A stretch of 64,000 nt of DNA from an uncultured Formosa sp. (GCA_913052445.1 CAJXDP010000001.1:123791-187790); one strand, 5' to 3'; shown: positions 36,071 through 46,356, numbered from the stretch's first letter. The notes: generated from the sequence alone by a model not told the origin. Translations and numbers: made by a program.

Positions 36071-37972
36071 ATGGAAGAGAAAAAGTTAGACTTAAATACT
36101 ATTATTGGATTTATACTTATCGGGTTTATTTTGTTATACATGTTGTGGCAACAGCAGCCTACTGCAGAAGAACTTGCAGCTCAAGAAGAAGCTAAACAAG
36201 AACAGCTAGAATCTGATTCAGCTCAAAACAAAGCTATTTTAAAAACTAACAACCTAGATGCCCAAACTAGTGATTATTCACTAGACCTAGAAAATTTTAA
36301 AAACCAAGTTGGTGATTTTGCATATGCGATGACATTACCCTCTGCAACACCCACTTTCACAACTTTTGAAAATCAAGTATTAGCTATTAAAATTGATAAC
36401 AAAGGTGGTTTTATTTCAGAGGTGAAATTAAAGAATTATGTAAATCATAATTCTGATCCAGTTTATCTTATTAGAGATGGTAGTTCTCAATTCAATTTAA
36501 ATTTTGCAACATCAGAAAATCGTATCTTAAATTCTTCGGAATTATATTTTCAACCAACTCTTTCAAAATCAGGTGACAACCAAATTCTTTCAATGCGACT
36601 TAAGGTTTCAGAGTCACAATTTTTAGAGTACCGTTACGAATTAAAGCCGAACAACCATATGCTTGGATTCTCGGTACGTTCTCAAGGACTATCATCTATT
36701 TTAAATACCTCTCAAGATGTTCAATTAGATTGGAAATTTGATGCACATCGTCAAGGTAAAAGCATTGCTTTTGAAAATCGTTATACTCGATTGTCTTACG
36801 AGCATGAAGGAGATAAAACAAACAAATTATCTCAAACAGGAGACGATGATGAGACTGAAACAGACGTTTCTTGGATCTCTTTTAGACAGCATTTTTTCAG
36901 TTCTATTTTAGTCCCTGAGGCCCCCTTCAAAACAGCCGACTTAAAATCATTCAATTTAATAAATGATGAAGCAGTTGATACTTTATTCACGAAGCGTTAT
37001 GAAGTGAGTCTTCCACTAAGCTTTTCAGGTGGTGAATTAGCACATAATATGAGTATATACTATGGCCCTACCTATGATAAAATTTTAAATCAGTATGATA
37101 AAAATTTAGAGTCAAGTATTCCCTTTGGTTGGGGAGTTATTGGGTGGATTAATAAATCAGTTTTTAGTCCTTTGTATGGATGGTTAACTAACTACTTATC
37201 TTATGGATTAGCTATAATTGTAATGACTATTATTGTTAAGATTTTATTATCATTTGTTCAATATAAACAGTTTTTAACACAGGCTAAAAATAAAATAATA
37301 AAGCCAGAGCTAGATGCCATAAGAGACAAGTATAAAAAGGATAAAATGAAAGCTCAGAAAGAAACAATGGCTCTTCAAACTAGAGTCGGGGCAAATCCTA
37401 TGAGTTTGAGTGGTTGTTTGCCCGTGTTATTTCAAATGCCAGTATTCTACTCCTTGTTTATGTTTTTTCCAATTGCATTTGAATTACGTCAAAAGCCATT
37501 TCTATGGGTTGAGGATTTAAGTTCCTATGATTCAATCGCAGAGCTTCCATTTTATATTCCTTTATATGGAGACCATATAAGTTTATTTCCAATATTAGCA
37601 TCAATAGCAATTTTCTTTTATATGAAAATGACTACAGGACAGCAAATGTCGGCTCAACCTACTCAAGAAGGAATGCCAGACATGGCCAAAATGATGAAAT
37701 ATTTGATTTATTTTTCTCCAATCATGATGTTGTTTTTTTTCAATAATTATGCTTCCGGATTGAGCCTATATTATTTTATATCTAACCTAATTAGTATTGC
37801 TCTTATGCTTGTTATTAAAAACTATATTATTGATGAAAAAAAAGTACTAGCTCAAATACAAGTGAGTAAAGCAAAGAAGCCTAAGAAACAAACCCGTTTC
37901 CAAAAGAAAATGGCCGACATAATGGAACAAGCTGAAGCACAAAAAAAAATACAACAAAATAGAAAAAAATAG
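36071..37972 (+). CDS. yidC: Membrane protein insertase YidC
   Basis: YidC inserts and folds inner-membrane proteins with or without SecYEG. The 633-residue protein has the Gram-negative layout: an N-terminal membrane segment (TIIGFILIGFILLYMLW), a periplasmic beta-sandwich domain (about 60-350), then five membrane segments from 355 to 585. The core segment shows NPMSLSGCLPVLFQMPVFYSLFMFF. It ends with a basic cytosolic tail (KKPKKQTRFQKKMADIMEQAEAQKK). A strong terminator follows. Confidence 0.97.
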   Translation: MEEKKLDLNTIIGFILIGFILLYMLWQQQPTAEELAAQEEAKQEQLESDSAQNKAILKTNNLDAQTSDYSLDLENFKNQVGDFAYAMTLPSATPTFTTFENQVLAIKIDNKGGFISEVKLKNYVNHNSDPVYLIRDGSSQFNLNFATSENRILNSSELYFQPTLSKSGDNQILSMRLKVSESQFLEYRYELKPNNHMLGFSVRSQGLSSILNTSQDVQLDWKFDAHRQGKSIAFENRYTRLSYEHEGDKTNKLSQTGDDDETETDVSWISFRQHFFSSILVPEAPFKTADLKSFNLINDEAVDTLFTKRYEVSLPLSFSGGELAHNMSIYYGPTYDKILNQYDKNLESSIPFGWGVIGWINKSVFSPLYGWLTNYLSYGLAIIVMTIIVKILLSFVQYKQFLTQAKNKIIKPELDAIRDKYKKDKMKAQKETMALQTRVGANPMSLSGCLPVLFQMPVFYSLFMFFPIAFELRQKPFLWVEDLSSYDSIAELPFYIPLYGDHISLFPILASIAIFFYMKMTTGQQMSAQPTQEGMPDMAKMMKYLIYFSPIMMLFFFNNYASGLSLYYFISNLISIALMLVIKNYIIDEKKVLAQIQVSKAKKPKKQTRFQKKMADIMEQAEAQKKIQQNRKK

Positions 37973-37992
37973 GGTGAGGCTTACTGAAATTT

Positions 37993-38020
37993 AAAAAGCT
38001 ACCCAATAGGGTAGCTTTTT
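37993..38020. terminator. Rho-independent terminator after yidC
   Basis: The perfect 12-base stem AAAAAGCTACCC / GGGTAGCTTTTT with an AATA loop ends in a T run. It begins 20 bases after the yidC stop and separates yidC from mnmA. Confidence 0.9.
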
Positions 38021-38067
38021 AATTTAATACGATTGATGCTTAACTAGTGGCTCAAAAAATTAATCCG

Positions 38068-38075
38068 TAAATTTG
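38068..38075 (+). promoter_or_regulatory. Promoter -7 box of mnmA
   Basis: TAAATTTG fits TAnnTTTG and ends only four bases before the mnmA ATG, so the transcript would start at or near the start codon (leaderless). Confidence 0.5.
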
Positions 38076-38079
38076 CGGT

Positions 38080-39270
38080 ATGAAAACAGTTGTTGTTGGA
38101 CTCTCAGGAGGAGTAGATTCTAGTGTTGCGGCCTATTTATTAAAAGAGCAAGGATATAATGTAATCGGTTTGTTTATGAAAAACTGGCATGATGATTCTG
38201 TGACTATTTCTGACGACTGCCCTTGGTTAGATGATAGTAATGATGCTATGCTTGTTGCAGAAAAATTAAATATACCTTTTCAAACTGTAGACCTTAGTGT
38301 GCAGTACAAGGATAAGATAGTCGATTATATGTTTAATGAATATAGAAATGGACGTACGCCTAATCCTGACATTCTGTGCAATCGAGAAATTAAATTTGAT
38401 ACTTTTCTAAAGATAGCTATTTCCCTAGGAGCGGACTTTGTAGCTACGGGACACTATTGTAGAAAAGATAAAATTAGAATAGCCTCTAAATCTTTAGTAT
38501 ATCGACTTCTTTCAGGTAAAGATTCTAATAAAGATCAATCTTACTTTTTGTGTCAATTGTCACAAGATCAATTATCAAAAACATTATTTCCTATAGGAGA
38601 ATTAACCAAACCAGAAGTAAGATTAATTGCCGCTAAGCAAAATTTAGTTACGGCAAATAAAAAGGATTCTCAAGGACTGTGTTTTATAGGGAAAGTGCGA
38701 TTACCTGATTTTTTACAACAGCAGTTAGAGCCTAAAGAGGGTCAAATTATAGAAATTCCATATAGTTTCAAATCTTATTCAATAAGACCACCTAAGTTTC
38801 AATCTCAATTAGAAGAATTAGCTTTTAGAGCTATGAAAATAAAATATTCCCGTTCTAATGGAGTTGTAGTTGGTACACATCGTGGTGCACATTATTTCAC
38901 TAAAGGTCAGCGCAAAGGTTTATCTGTTGGTGGTACTGTAGAACCTCTTTTTGTAATAGATACAGATGTTGATGATAATATTATTTATACTGGTCAAGGA
39001 AAAAATCATCCTGGACTTTATAAATCTGTACTTTTAGTGAAATCATCAGATATTCATTGGGTTCGCCCTGATTTAGCTATTGATTTAGGACAATCATTAG
39101 AAGTGTTTGCTCGCATCCGTTACCGACAAGAATTAGAGTCAGCTAGACTGTATGCTACTTCTGATGGATTATATGTTGCTTTTGATCTACCACAGTTAGC
39201 TATTACCGAAGGCCAATTCGTAGCTTGGTATTTGGGTGACGAATTGGTGGGTTCTGGAGTGATTTCTTAA
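38080..39270 (+). CDS. mnmA: tRNA-specific 2-thiouridylase MnmA
   Basis: MnmA puts sulfur on U34 of Lys, Glu and Gln tRNAs. The 396-residue protein has the PP-loop [18 protein letters not shown], the catalytic cysteine in [15 protein letters not shown] near 102, and the second cysteine in [10 protein letters not shown] near 200. The segment [13 protein letters not shown]-like [10 protein letters not shown] is family typical, and the C-terminal beta-barrel closes the protein. A TAnnTTTG box ends four bases before the ATG. Confidence 0.96.
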   Translation: MKTVVVGLSGGVDSSVAAYLLKEQGYNVIGLFMKNWHDDSVTISDDCPWLDDSNDAMLVAEKLNIPFQTVDLSVQYKDKIVDYMFNEYRNGRTPNPDILCNREIKFDTFLKIAISLGADFVATGHYCRKDKIRIASKSLVYRLLSGKDSNKDQSYFLCQLSQDQLSKTLFPIGELTKPEVRLIAAKQNLVTANKKDSQGLCFIGKVRLPDFLQQQLEPKEGQIIEIPYSFKSYSIRPPKFQSQLEELAFRAMKIKYSRSNGVVVGTHRGAHYFTKGQRKGLSVGGTVEPLFVIDTDVDDNIIYTGQGKNHPGLYKSVLLVKSSDIHWVRPDLAIDLGQSLEVFARIRYRQELESARLYATSDGLYVAFDLPQLAITEGQFVAWYLGDELVGSGVIS

Positions 39271-39343
39271 ATTTTAAATTCTATATTAAAAGAGCATAAT
39301 CAGTCTCAGTTACGTTTATCAATAATTAACATATCCAAAACTA

Positions 39344-40117
39344 ATGAACAATAGAGCAAATCAGTTACAGGCATTTGATCGTATATTAACAATAATGGAT
39401 GAGCTTCGTGAACAATGTCCATGGGATAAAAAGCAAACAATGGAAACCCTTCGCCCCTTAACCATTGAAGAGACATATGAACTAGGAGATGCTATTTTAG
39501 ATGCAAATCTAAATGAGGTTAAGGGAGAGTTAGGCGATCTTTTGCTTCACATCGTGTTTTATTCTAAAATTGGTAGTGAAACTAATGATTTTGATATTAC
39601 AGATGTGATAAATGGAATATGTGATAAATTAATTTATCGGCACCCACATATTTATAGTGATATAAAAGTTAAGGATGAAACTGAAGTGAAGCAGAATTGG
39701 GAGAACTTAAAACTCAAAGAAGGAAAGAATAGCGTGCTTGAAGGCGTACCCAAAAGTCTTCCTGCTCTAGTAAAAGCGAGCCGAATACAAGAAAAAGTAG
39801 CCGGAGTCGGGTTTGATTGGGATCATTCTGATCAAGTTTGGAACAAAGTAGAGGAGGAGATATGTGAGTTTAAAAAAGAAATTGTAAATAAGAATCAAGA
39901 TGCTTTAGAGGACGAATTCGGAGATATTATATTTTCATTAATAAACTATGCTAGATTTCTAAATATTAACGCAGAAAACGCACTAGAACGCACTAATAAG
40001 AAGTTTATTAAACGTTTTCAGTATTTAGAAAAAAAAGCTAATATAATTCAAAAACCAATATCTAAAATGACCATAGCGGAAATGGATGTTTATTGGAATG
40101 AAGCTAAAAAGAAATAA
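39344..40117 (+). CDS. mazG: Nucleoside triphosphate pyrophosphohydrolase MazG
   Basis: MazG cleaves NTPs or dNTPs to monophosphates and pyrophosphate, cleansing the pool. The 257-residue protein has two MazG domains: the first with LREQCPWDKKQTMETLRPLTIEETYELGDAI and ELGDLLLHIVFYSKI, the second with EEICEFKKEIVNKNQDALEDEFGDIIFSLINYAR, both carrying the metal-binding ExxE/ExxD set. It ends four bases from the convergent DUF349 gene, with no terminator between. Confidence 0.95.
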   Translation: MNNRANQLQAFDRILTIMDELREQCPWDKKQTMETLRPLTIEETYELGDAILDANLNEVKGELGDLLLHIVFYSKIGSETNDFDITDVINGICDKLIYRHPHIYSDIKVKDETEVKQNWENLKLKEGKNSVLEGVPKSLPALVKASRIQEKVAGVGFDWDHSDQVWNKVEEEICEFKKEIVNKNQDALEDEFGDIIFSLINYARFLNINAENALERTNKKFIKRFQYLEKKANIIQKPISKMTIAEMDVYWNEAKKK

Positions 40118-40121
40118 GTAG

Positions 40122-42116
40122 TTAATCTATAAGTTTTTTTATTTTTGAATATTTAAATTCCCAAACTTTTAAGACTTCTTTATGCTTACTTATTTTTTTA
40201 TTAACTTCTTTTAAAAAAGGATTATCGTCATCAATATTTGAAAAGAACTGTGAGTTGTTTTCAAGTTGGTTAATTTCACTTTTGATTTCGTCTATTTTCT
40301 TTCTTACAAAAATTACTTCATTATTAAATAAACGTGAATCTTGAGAAATAGTTTCTAGCTTTAGGCTGTACTTTAAGTTTTCTAAGGCCTCTTTGTCAAG
40401 CCCTATTTTTGAATAGAAATCATCTAGAGTTTTATAGAACTTAGCATCAATAAAACGTTTGCTCCGTGTTACATTTCCGATTTTCTTCCATTGACTCGAA
40501 ATTTGGTTAAGGCTATCTAGGTTTGCATCTTTATCTTCTGTCGGTACAAAAGAATTTAAAGTTTCTAGTAGGCTACTTTTCTCCTTGAAAGATTTAATCT
40601 CATCATCTGAACCATTATTTTTTTGTTCGTGATAACGGTCAAAGAATAAATTACATGCACTTCTAAATCGCTTCCATAATTTATCACTATCTTTTCTGGG
40701 AATGTGACCAATAGATTTCCAGCGATTTTGAATGTCTTTCATCAAAACTAAAGTCATTTCTAAATCCAAACTATCTTTGTTTTGCTCGGCTATTTCTACT
40801 AACTCTAACTTTTTACGGTAGTTTTCTGATTGGTCTTTCTTTAAAGTTTTATAGTAAGTGTTTTTATTTTTATTGAAAATCTTTACAGCGTTTTTAAATG
40901 CAGTCCAGGTTATTTCATTTTTTTTAGAAGGGACTTTTCCTGTTTTGAAAAATGAATCTCTAAGGGATTCAACTTCCTTTATATTTACTTGCCATTCTTT
41001 ATGAATTAGTATTGTTTTTTCTGAAATGGCTTTAATTTTATTTATGATATCATTTTTTATAATCAAATTCTCATTGAAGCCTTCTTCAAGCTTGGCGTAA
41101 TAATCTTGACGTTTATCGTTAATTACCTTTGTGGCTGAGCTAAATTGTTCCCAAAGTTGATCTTTAAATTCTTTTGCAACGGGCCCTAACTCTTCTTTCC
41201 ATATTTTATGAAGAGCCTGAAGCTCTCTAAAAGCCCTGTTTAGGTCAGTTTCATTTGCTAACTCTTCCGTATTTTGAATTATTTTTTGTTTTTGTTCTAA
41301 ATTATGCTTGTAATCTAAATCTCTCAAATCTCTATTTAGATGGAGAAATCCATAAAATATCTCTACATGGTGTCTGTAATTATTCCATATATCGTTGTTT
41401 TGAGTAGAAGGTATTTGACCTGTATTTCTCCAGCGCTCTTGCAAACCCTTGAAGGTGTTGTATGAAGAATTAATATCTCCTTCCACATTAATCAGTCCTT
41501 TGATTTCCTCAACTATTTCAAGTCGAATCTCAAGGTTTTGATTCAGTTGTTGTATTCTATTTTTTTGATATGATTGTTGTCTTTCTCTAAAAGTTTTTGA
41601 TAAATCATTAAATTTTTTCTTGTATGGACTATTAAAATTAAAATCAATAGCATTACCACCTTCAGCTATAAAACTATCTTTTTGTTCCGAAATTAACCTA
41701 GCGAAAGCAGTATTAAAGCTGTTTTTAATTTTGTTTACGCTGTTACGAGTTTTTTGAGTATTATCAATATTTAAAAGGGACTCAAATTTATTAACAAGTT
41801 CCTCTAAGGATAACGAATCAAAATTTTCTTCTAAGTCTATTTTTTGAGATTCGACTCTGGTTTCACTTTCATCATTGGTTTTCTGATTTACTTTTTCTAA
41901 ACTCTTTGCTTTTGAGCTCTCTTCTTCCGAATTATCTTCTTTTGGGCTGACTTCATTCGTTTCTAAAGTATCGTCAGCTGTTGATTCGGGCTTATTTACA
42001 ATCTCAGTTGAAGAATTTACGTCTTCTTTAACTTCTTTATTTTGATCAGCATTGTTTAAGTTATCAATATTTCCATCTGCATCCTGCAGGTTATCATGCT
42101 CTGACATATCTTTCAA
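40122..42116 (-). CDS. DUF349 repeat protein
   Basis: The 664-residue protein has an acidic, low-complexity N-terminus (about 1-95), then four to six helical DUF349 repeats, recognised by copies of the pattern W-x6-7-IP(S/R)-x4-LW-x-RFR, for example RWKSIGHIPRKDSDKLWKRFRSACNLFFDRY. No signal or membrane segment is present. DUF349 proteins are widespread in Bacteroidota and Actinobacteria and have no settled function; the fold suggests a scaffold. The start could be the ATG at 42107 (MSEHDN). Confidence 0.9.
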   Translation of the reverse strand: MKDMSEHDNLQDADGNIDNLNNADQNKEVKEDVNSSTEIVNKPESTADDTLETNEVSPKEDNSEEESSKAKSLEKVNQKTNDESETRVESQKIDLEENFDSLSLEELVNKFESLLNIDNTQKTRNSVNKIKNSFNTAFARLISEQKDSFIAEGGNAIDFNFNSPYKKKFNDLSKTFRERQQSYQKNRIQQLNQNLEIRLEIVEEIKGLINVEGDINSSYNTFKGLQERWRNTGQIPSTQNNDIWNNYRHHVEIFYGFLHLNRDLRDLDYKHNLEQKQKIIQNTEELANETDLNRAFRELQALHKIWKEELGPVAKEFKDQLWEQFSSATKVINDKRQDYYAKLEEGFNENLIIKNDIINKIKAISEKTILIHKEWQVNIKEVESLRDSFFKTGKVPSKKNEITWTAFKNAVKIFNKNKNTYYKTLKKDQSENYRKKLELVEIAEQNKDSLDLEMTLVLMKDIQNRWKSIGHIPRKDSDKLWKRFRSACNLFFDRYHEQKNNGSDDEIKSFKEKSSLLETLNSFVPTEDKDANLDSLNQISSQWKKIGNVTRSKRFIDAKFYKTLDDFYSKIGLDKEALENLKYSLKLETISQDSRLFNNEVIFVRKKIDEIKSEINQLENNSQFFSNIDDDNPFLKEVNKKISKHKEVLKVWEFKYSKIKKLID

Positions 42117-42202
42117 TGTTTTGTGTGTTAAATTCTTTATATAAATATAACATTATCCCTTTAATCTACAAATTATCTAATTATTTAAAATTAAGCTATT
42201 TG

Positions 42203-42934
42203 TTAGGAATTCCATATTTCCCATGATTTTTCAGCTTGATTTTTTAGCATTTCTAAACCATTTATCACTTTAGCGCCTTTTGATTTCCCTTTTTTTAAAA
42301 ATGTTGTTTCGCCTGGGTTATAAATTAAATCAAAAATTAAGTGTTGATCGTCTATGTCATCATAATGAATGTCTGGACACCTTTCTGTTTCTGGAAATGT
42401 TCCTAAAGGGGTGCAGTTGATAATTAGTTTATGAGTCTTAATTTCAATAGATGTTAATGAGTTGTACGTATATTTTATTTCTGGTGACTCTGTCCTTGAC
42501 ACATATTCAAATTTGATTCCTAATTCTTTCAATGCAAAAGCAACTGCTTTTGATGCACCTCCTGTCCCAAGAATAAGAGCTTTTTTGTGATGTGGTTTTA
42601 AATGTGGAGCAAGACTTTTTTTAAACCCATAATGATCTGTATTATATCCAATTAATTGGTTTTTTTTAATTTTAATGGTATTTACGGCACCAATTTCGTT
42701 CGCTTCTTCGTCAATAAAATCTAAATAGGGTAGGATGACTTCTTTGTAAGGGATGGTCACATTGAATCCTGAGAAATCTTTACATTTTTTTTTCAGTTCA
42801 ATAAACGCATCAATAGTTTCAAGATCGAAGTTTTTGTAAGTACAGTCAAATTTGTTGTTCTCAAACTTTTCTTTAAAATACTCTCTTGAAAAAGAGTAAT
42901 CAATATTTTTTCCTAACAGTCCAAAAATTTTCAT
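42203..42934 (-). CDS. aroE: Shikimate dehydrogenase
   Basis: AroE reduces 3-dehydroshikimate with NADPH in aromatic amino acid synthesis. Visible motifs are FGLLGKNIDYSFS (shikimate-binding serines), FSGFNVTIPYKE (catalytic lysine), EANEIGAVNTIK, and the NADP-binding GTGGASKAVAFALKELG with INCTPLGTFP. The track start at 42964 reads into the upstream gene. The ATG at 42934 gives a four-base ATGA overlap with the DUF368 stop and the proper opening MKIFGLLG, so I use it. At about 243 residues it is slightly short but complete. Confidence 0.94.
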   Translation of the reverse strand: MKIFGLLGKNIDYSFSREYFKEKFENNKFDCTYKNFDLETIDAFIELKKKCKDFSGFNVTIPYKEVILPYLDFIDEEANEIGAVNTIKIKKNQLIGYNTDHYGFKKSLAPHLKPHHKKALILGTGGASKAVAFALKELGIKFEYVSRTESPEIKYTYNSLTSIEIKTHKLIINCTPLGTFPETERCPDIHYDDIDDQHLIFDLIYNPGETTFLKKGKSKGAKVINGLEMLKNQAEKSWEIWNS

Positions 42935-43947
42935 ATGTATTTTTTTCGCTTTTTTCCATACCATTCTAATCCAAGTATAATACCAACCCCAAAAATAATA
43001 AAAAGTATAAGGGAAATAGTATGAAAATTAATTTCTGGCAAATAGCGTTGATAGTTTTCTATAACCTGTGACCCATTAGCGTCAACTAGAATTTCTCCGA
43101 ATTCATCTTGCTTATAAATAGTTTTTTTCCAAGGCCAAACAACTCCAAGAGACCCTGTAATAAACCCCATAATCAGAGCCAAAGCGATGTTCTTATAGCG
43201 CTTAAGTACGTAAGTCAGAACATGTGATAGACTAATGAGTCCAATGATGGAACCAAATATAAATACTAATAGGACTTTTAATAACCGCATGTGCTGAGTA
43301 TCCGAAATAAAACCAAAGTCACCAGTAAATAAGAATATAAACGTATCAAAAAGTGTGTTAACAGAATCTACAAGTAGCATTACATAATTCCCAAGTAATA
43401 TTAGTATAAATGAACCAGAAAAGCCAGGCAATGTCATCCCTGTAACGCTAACAATACCACAAAAGAATACAAACCAAAGATTGTCGTCTTGTGTTGCAGG
43501 ATCTAAAAGACTAATCCCTATACCGACTGTTATGCCAATTAAAGCGGTGATAGCGGTTTTTAAATTCCAGCACTGATAATCATTATAAATATAAATAACA
43601 GACCCTATGATCATTCCAAAAAATACACTCCATACAAAGAGCTCATAGCGGTCTATTAAGTAATCTAATAGTTTTGAGATGCTGAAGTAGCTTATTATCA
43701 TACCTAGAAAAAGCAGTGATAGAAAGCGTCCATTTATGTACAGATAAAAACTTTTAAAGCGTCCCTGAAATAACAAGCTCACGGATTTGGAATTAAACCT
43801 TTGTAAAGAATATATAAACGTCTCATAAAAGCCCATTACAAAAGCCACTATCCCTCCAGAAACACCAGGAACCTTGTTCGCAGTTCCCATGATGATTCCT
43901 TTTAGAATCAATGAAAATGAGTTAGATTTTTGATACTTATCTATCAA
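42931..43947 (-). CDS. DUF368 membrane protein, copy 2 (putative polyprenyl-phosphate transporter)
   Basis: The 338-residue protein opens with the DUF368 signature LILKGIIMGTANKVPGVSGGIVAFVMGFYETFIYSL and contains a second copy of the pattern in GMTLPGFSGSFILILLGNY, as expected of an inverted repeat transporter with about eight membrane segments. DUF368 proteins (PopT) were shown to flip undecaprenyl phosphate back across the membrane for reuse. The start in the track is TTG and overlaps the preceding DUF368 gene by 11 bases. The operon is DUF368-DUF368-aroE. Confidence 0.9.
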   Translation of the reverse strand: MIDKYQKSNSFSLILKGIIMGTANKVPGVSGGIVAFVMGFYETFIYSLQRFNSKSVSLLFQGRFKSFYLYINGRFLSLLFLGMIISYFSISKLLDYLIDRYELFVWSVFFGMIIGSVIYIYNDYQCWNLKTAITALIGITVGIGISLLDPATQDDNLWFVFFCGIVSVTGMTLPGFSGSFILILLGNYVMLLVDSVNTLFDTFIFLFTGDFGFISDTQHMRLLKVLLVFIFGSIIGLISLSHVLTYVLKRYKNIALALIMGFITGSLGVVWPWKKTIYKQDEFGEILVDANGSQVIENYQRYLPEINFHTISLILFIIFGVGIILGLEWYGKKRKKYI

Positions 43948-44884
43948 CTATGTTTGTTTTGTTGCCTATATTTTCTAAAAATAAAATGATAAAAAAACCG
44001 ATTAACATCAAGCCAATTGCCTGTATAAATTGAGAATCTCCAACGTAGTTAAATGGAGATATGCTTTCTTCATTTAAAGGAATTTCTACACCTTTAGAAT
44101 TTATTCGATATGTTAGTGCTACCTTCCATGGCCATATTTCATTTAAAGACCCAATCATAAACCCAGTTAGTACTCCTAAAGTTAGCTGATTATAGGATCT
44201 AAACAACCATTTTAAAAGCTTTGAAAATGAGAGAAGTCCTACGATTGCACCAGTTCCAATAATTAAAATTGTTTTAATATCTCTATTTGAAATTGCTTCA
44301 AGCACTGGTCCGTATGCACCTATAACTACCAAAATAAAAGCCCCTGAAATACCTGGTAATATCATTGCACATATGGCTAATGCTCCTGCAAAAAATAGAA
44401 ATAAATTTGAGTCTGAGGATTCAATAGGGTTTAGAATTGTAATAAAGTAGGCAATACTACCACCTATAGTAATTGCTAAAAACACTTTGAGTCCTGCGAG
44501 ATCCCATAAAGTGGCTTTAATTTGCTTGCTTATATATACTATACTTGCTGCGACCAAACCAAAAAAGAATGCCCACAAACGAATAGGATGATGTTCAAGT
44601 AACCACTCAACTCCTTTGGCGAGTGAAAGAATACTAATTAGTACTCCAGACATAAGCGCAAGCAAAAAGGAACCATTCAATTTTTCCCAAGTGTATTTTA
44701 TTCCTTTAGATCTAAATTCATTAAAAATTGAACTATTAATATTGTTCAAGGATTCAATGAGTTCTTCATAGATACCAGAAATAAAAGCGATTGTACCACC
44801 AGAAACTCCGGGAACTACATCTGCAGCACCCATAGCCATTCCTTTCAATGAAATAATAAGATAATCAGTTAGAGATCTCTTCAT
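43937..44884 (-). CDS. DUF368 membrane protein, copy 1 (putative polyprenyl-phosphate transporter)
   Basis: The 315-residue paralogue opens LIISLKGMAMGAADVVPGVSGGTIAFISGIYEELIESL and repeats the pattern in AMILPGISGAFILVVIGAYGPVLEAI. About eight membrane segments are seen. It is clearly related to the gene just downstream but diverged, so this is an old duplication. Two adjacent PopT-like transporters may have different carriers or conditions of use. It is the first gene of its operon; upstream lies a 68-base spacer and the TPR gene. Confidence 0.92.
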   Translation of the reverse strand: MKRSLTDYLIISLKGMAMGAADVVPGVSGGTIAFISGIYEELIESLNNINSSIFNEFRSKGIKYTWEKLNGSFLLALMSGVLISILSLAKGVEWLLEHHPIRLWAFFFGLVAASIVYISKQIKATLWDLAGLKVFLAITIGGSIAYFITILNPIESSDSNLFLFFAGALAICAMILPGISGAFILVVIGAYGPVLEAISNRDIKTILIIGTGAIVGLLSFSKLLKWLFRSYNQLTLGVLTGFMIGSLNEIWPWKVALTYRINSKGVEIPLNEESISPFNYVGDSQFIQAIGLMLIGFFIILFLENIGNKTNIVDR

Positions 44885-44952
44885 GTCTTGAGCGATAAGT
44901 GTGTTTTAAAGTAATTTTATACTATAAGATGCTACAGTAAATATATGAAATT

Positions 44953-46356
44953 TTACTTGTAAGTATTTTTGAAATTTTCAATTAATTGAAGGACTGCTTT
45001 ACGATTGTAAACTTCTGGAAATAATTCCTCTAATATAAACACATGATCTGAATTAATATGTAAAGCAGTAAGTAAATGTGCATACCCAGCTTCTGTATTA
45101 TTGAGTTTAAGACACAGTCCAGAAAGACGAAATTCTAATTCCTCGCTTTTTGGGTGATATTCTAATGCTTGAACAAAATTGAACTTTGCAGCTTCTTCTT
45201 CTCCTAATTTAATTAAAACATCTCCTCTTGATAACCAAGTGTTTAATTCACTGTCTCCAAGTTCTAATGTTCTTTTGTATCCACGTTCAGCTTCTTCTAA
45301 TCTGTCTAGCCGCTCATTAATAGTTGAATACAATCTCCAATAGGATGCATTTTCGGAGTCAATATTAATTGCTTTATTCATGTAAAACAAAGCCTTTAAA
45401 TAATCTTTTTTAGAATTGAAAAACTTAGTGATTCGAATCCATCCTTTATCCAAAGCAGGGTCTTCTTCAACAGCCAAGTAGTAGTGTTGAAGCGCTAATT
45501 CCTTATCTCCAAGCCGCTCAAAACAATATCCTATTTTAATTAATGCAAAAGGGTTTGAACCTTCAATTGCAAGTGTAATCTTGTAGTTTTCAATGGCTTC
45601 TTCAAAACGATTTAAATTTTCCAAGACTTTAGCTTTCTCAAGGTAAGCTCCAATAAAGGTGTCATCTGATATTATCGCAAAGTCAAAAGCAGTTATGGCC
45701 TTTTCAAGTTCTTTGTTTTCCTTATATTGTTTTCCTAACTGATGCCATGCAACTTCACAATATGGATTTTTGTCTGTATAGTTGTTTAAGTACTCAATAG
45801 CTCCTTTGCTATCGTCTAAAAAATCAAAACAATAAACAATATTATAAAGTGCAGAATAATCTTCTACATCTAATTCAATACACTTAATAAAATTTAGTTT
45901 AGCTTCTTGAAATTGATCCAAAAACAAATATTCCATTCCTATTAATGAATATAGATCAGAGCATTCATTGGAAATATTTATTGCACTTTTGAAAACTTCT
46001 ATCGCTTTCTGATGTAGGTTTTTTTTGGAAAAAATGTTAGCTTTTTGTATATAAAGCTCTTCATTATTTGGTTCTATTTCGAATAGTGGAGACAGCATTC
46101 GGTCTGCTTCATTAAATTTATTCTCAAAAATTAATATTTCAACTTGAAATAATTTAAGATTTAAAGATGACGGGTGTTGACTTAATCCAAGTTTTATAGC
46201 CTTTTTAGCTAAGGCAATTTTACCGCTTTCTAGATAATAATGGATTATATTTTCAAATTCATTAGAATCAAAAAAATAAACGCTATTGGTCTTTAACATT
46301 GACTCAAATTTTGAGACCGTAACTTCTTGATTTTCTTCGGATTGATCAAACTCCAT
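44953..46356 (-). CDS. Tetratricopeptide repeat protein
   Basis: The 467-residue cytosolic protein is a row of about ten TPR units across residues 20-460, seen as repeated patterns such as ALKIGYCFERLGDKELALQHYYLAVEEDP and AYLEKAKVLENLNRFEEAIENYKITLAIEGSNPFA. It has no signal peptide or membrane segment and is acidic. TPR proteins are scaffolds; the partner is unknown. It is not tightly coupled to its neighbours. Confidence 0.9.
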   Translation of the reverse strand: MEFDQSEENQEVTVSKFESMLKTNSVYFFDSNEFENIIHYYLESGKIALAKKAIKLGLSQHPSSLNLKLFQVEILIFENKFNEADRMLSPLFEIEPNNEELYIQKANIFSKKNLHQKAIEVFKSAINISNECSDLYSLIGMEYLFLDQFQEAKLNFIKCIELDVEDYSALYNIVYCFDFLDDSKGAIEYLNNYTDKNPYCEVAWHQLGKQYKENKELEKAITAFDFAIISDDTFIGAYLEKAKVLENLNRFEEAIENYKITLAIEGSNPFALIKIGYCFERLGDKELALQHYYLAVEEDPALDKGWIRITKFFNSKKDYLKALFYMNKAINIDSENASYWRLYSTINERLDRLEEAERGYKRTLELGDSELNTWLSRGDVLIKLGEEEAAKFNFVQALEYHPKSEELEFRLSGLCLKLNNTEAGYAHLLTALHINSDHVFILEELFPEVYNRKAVLQLIENFKNTYK

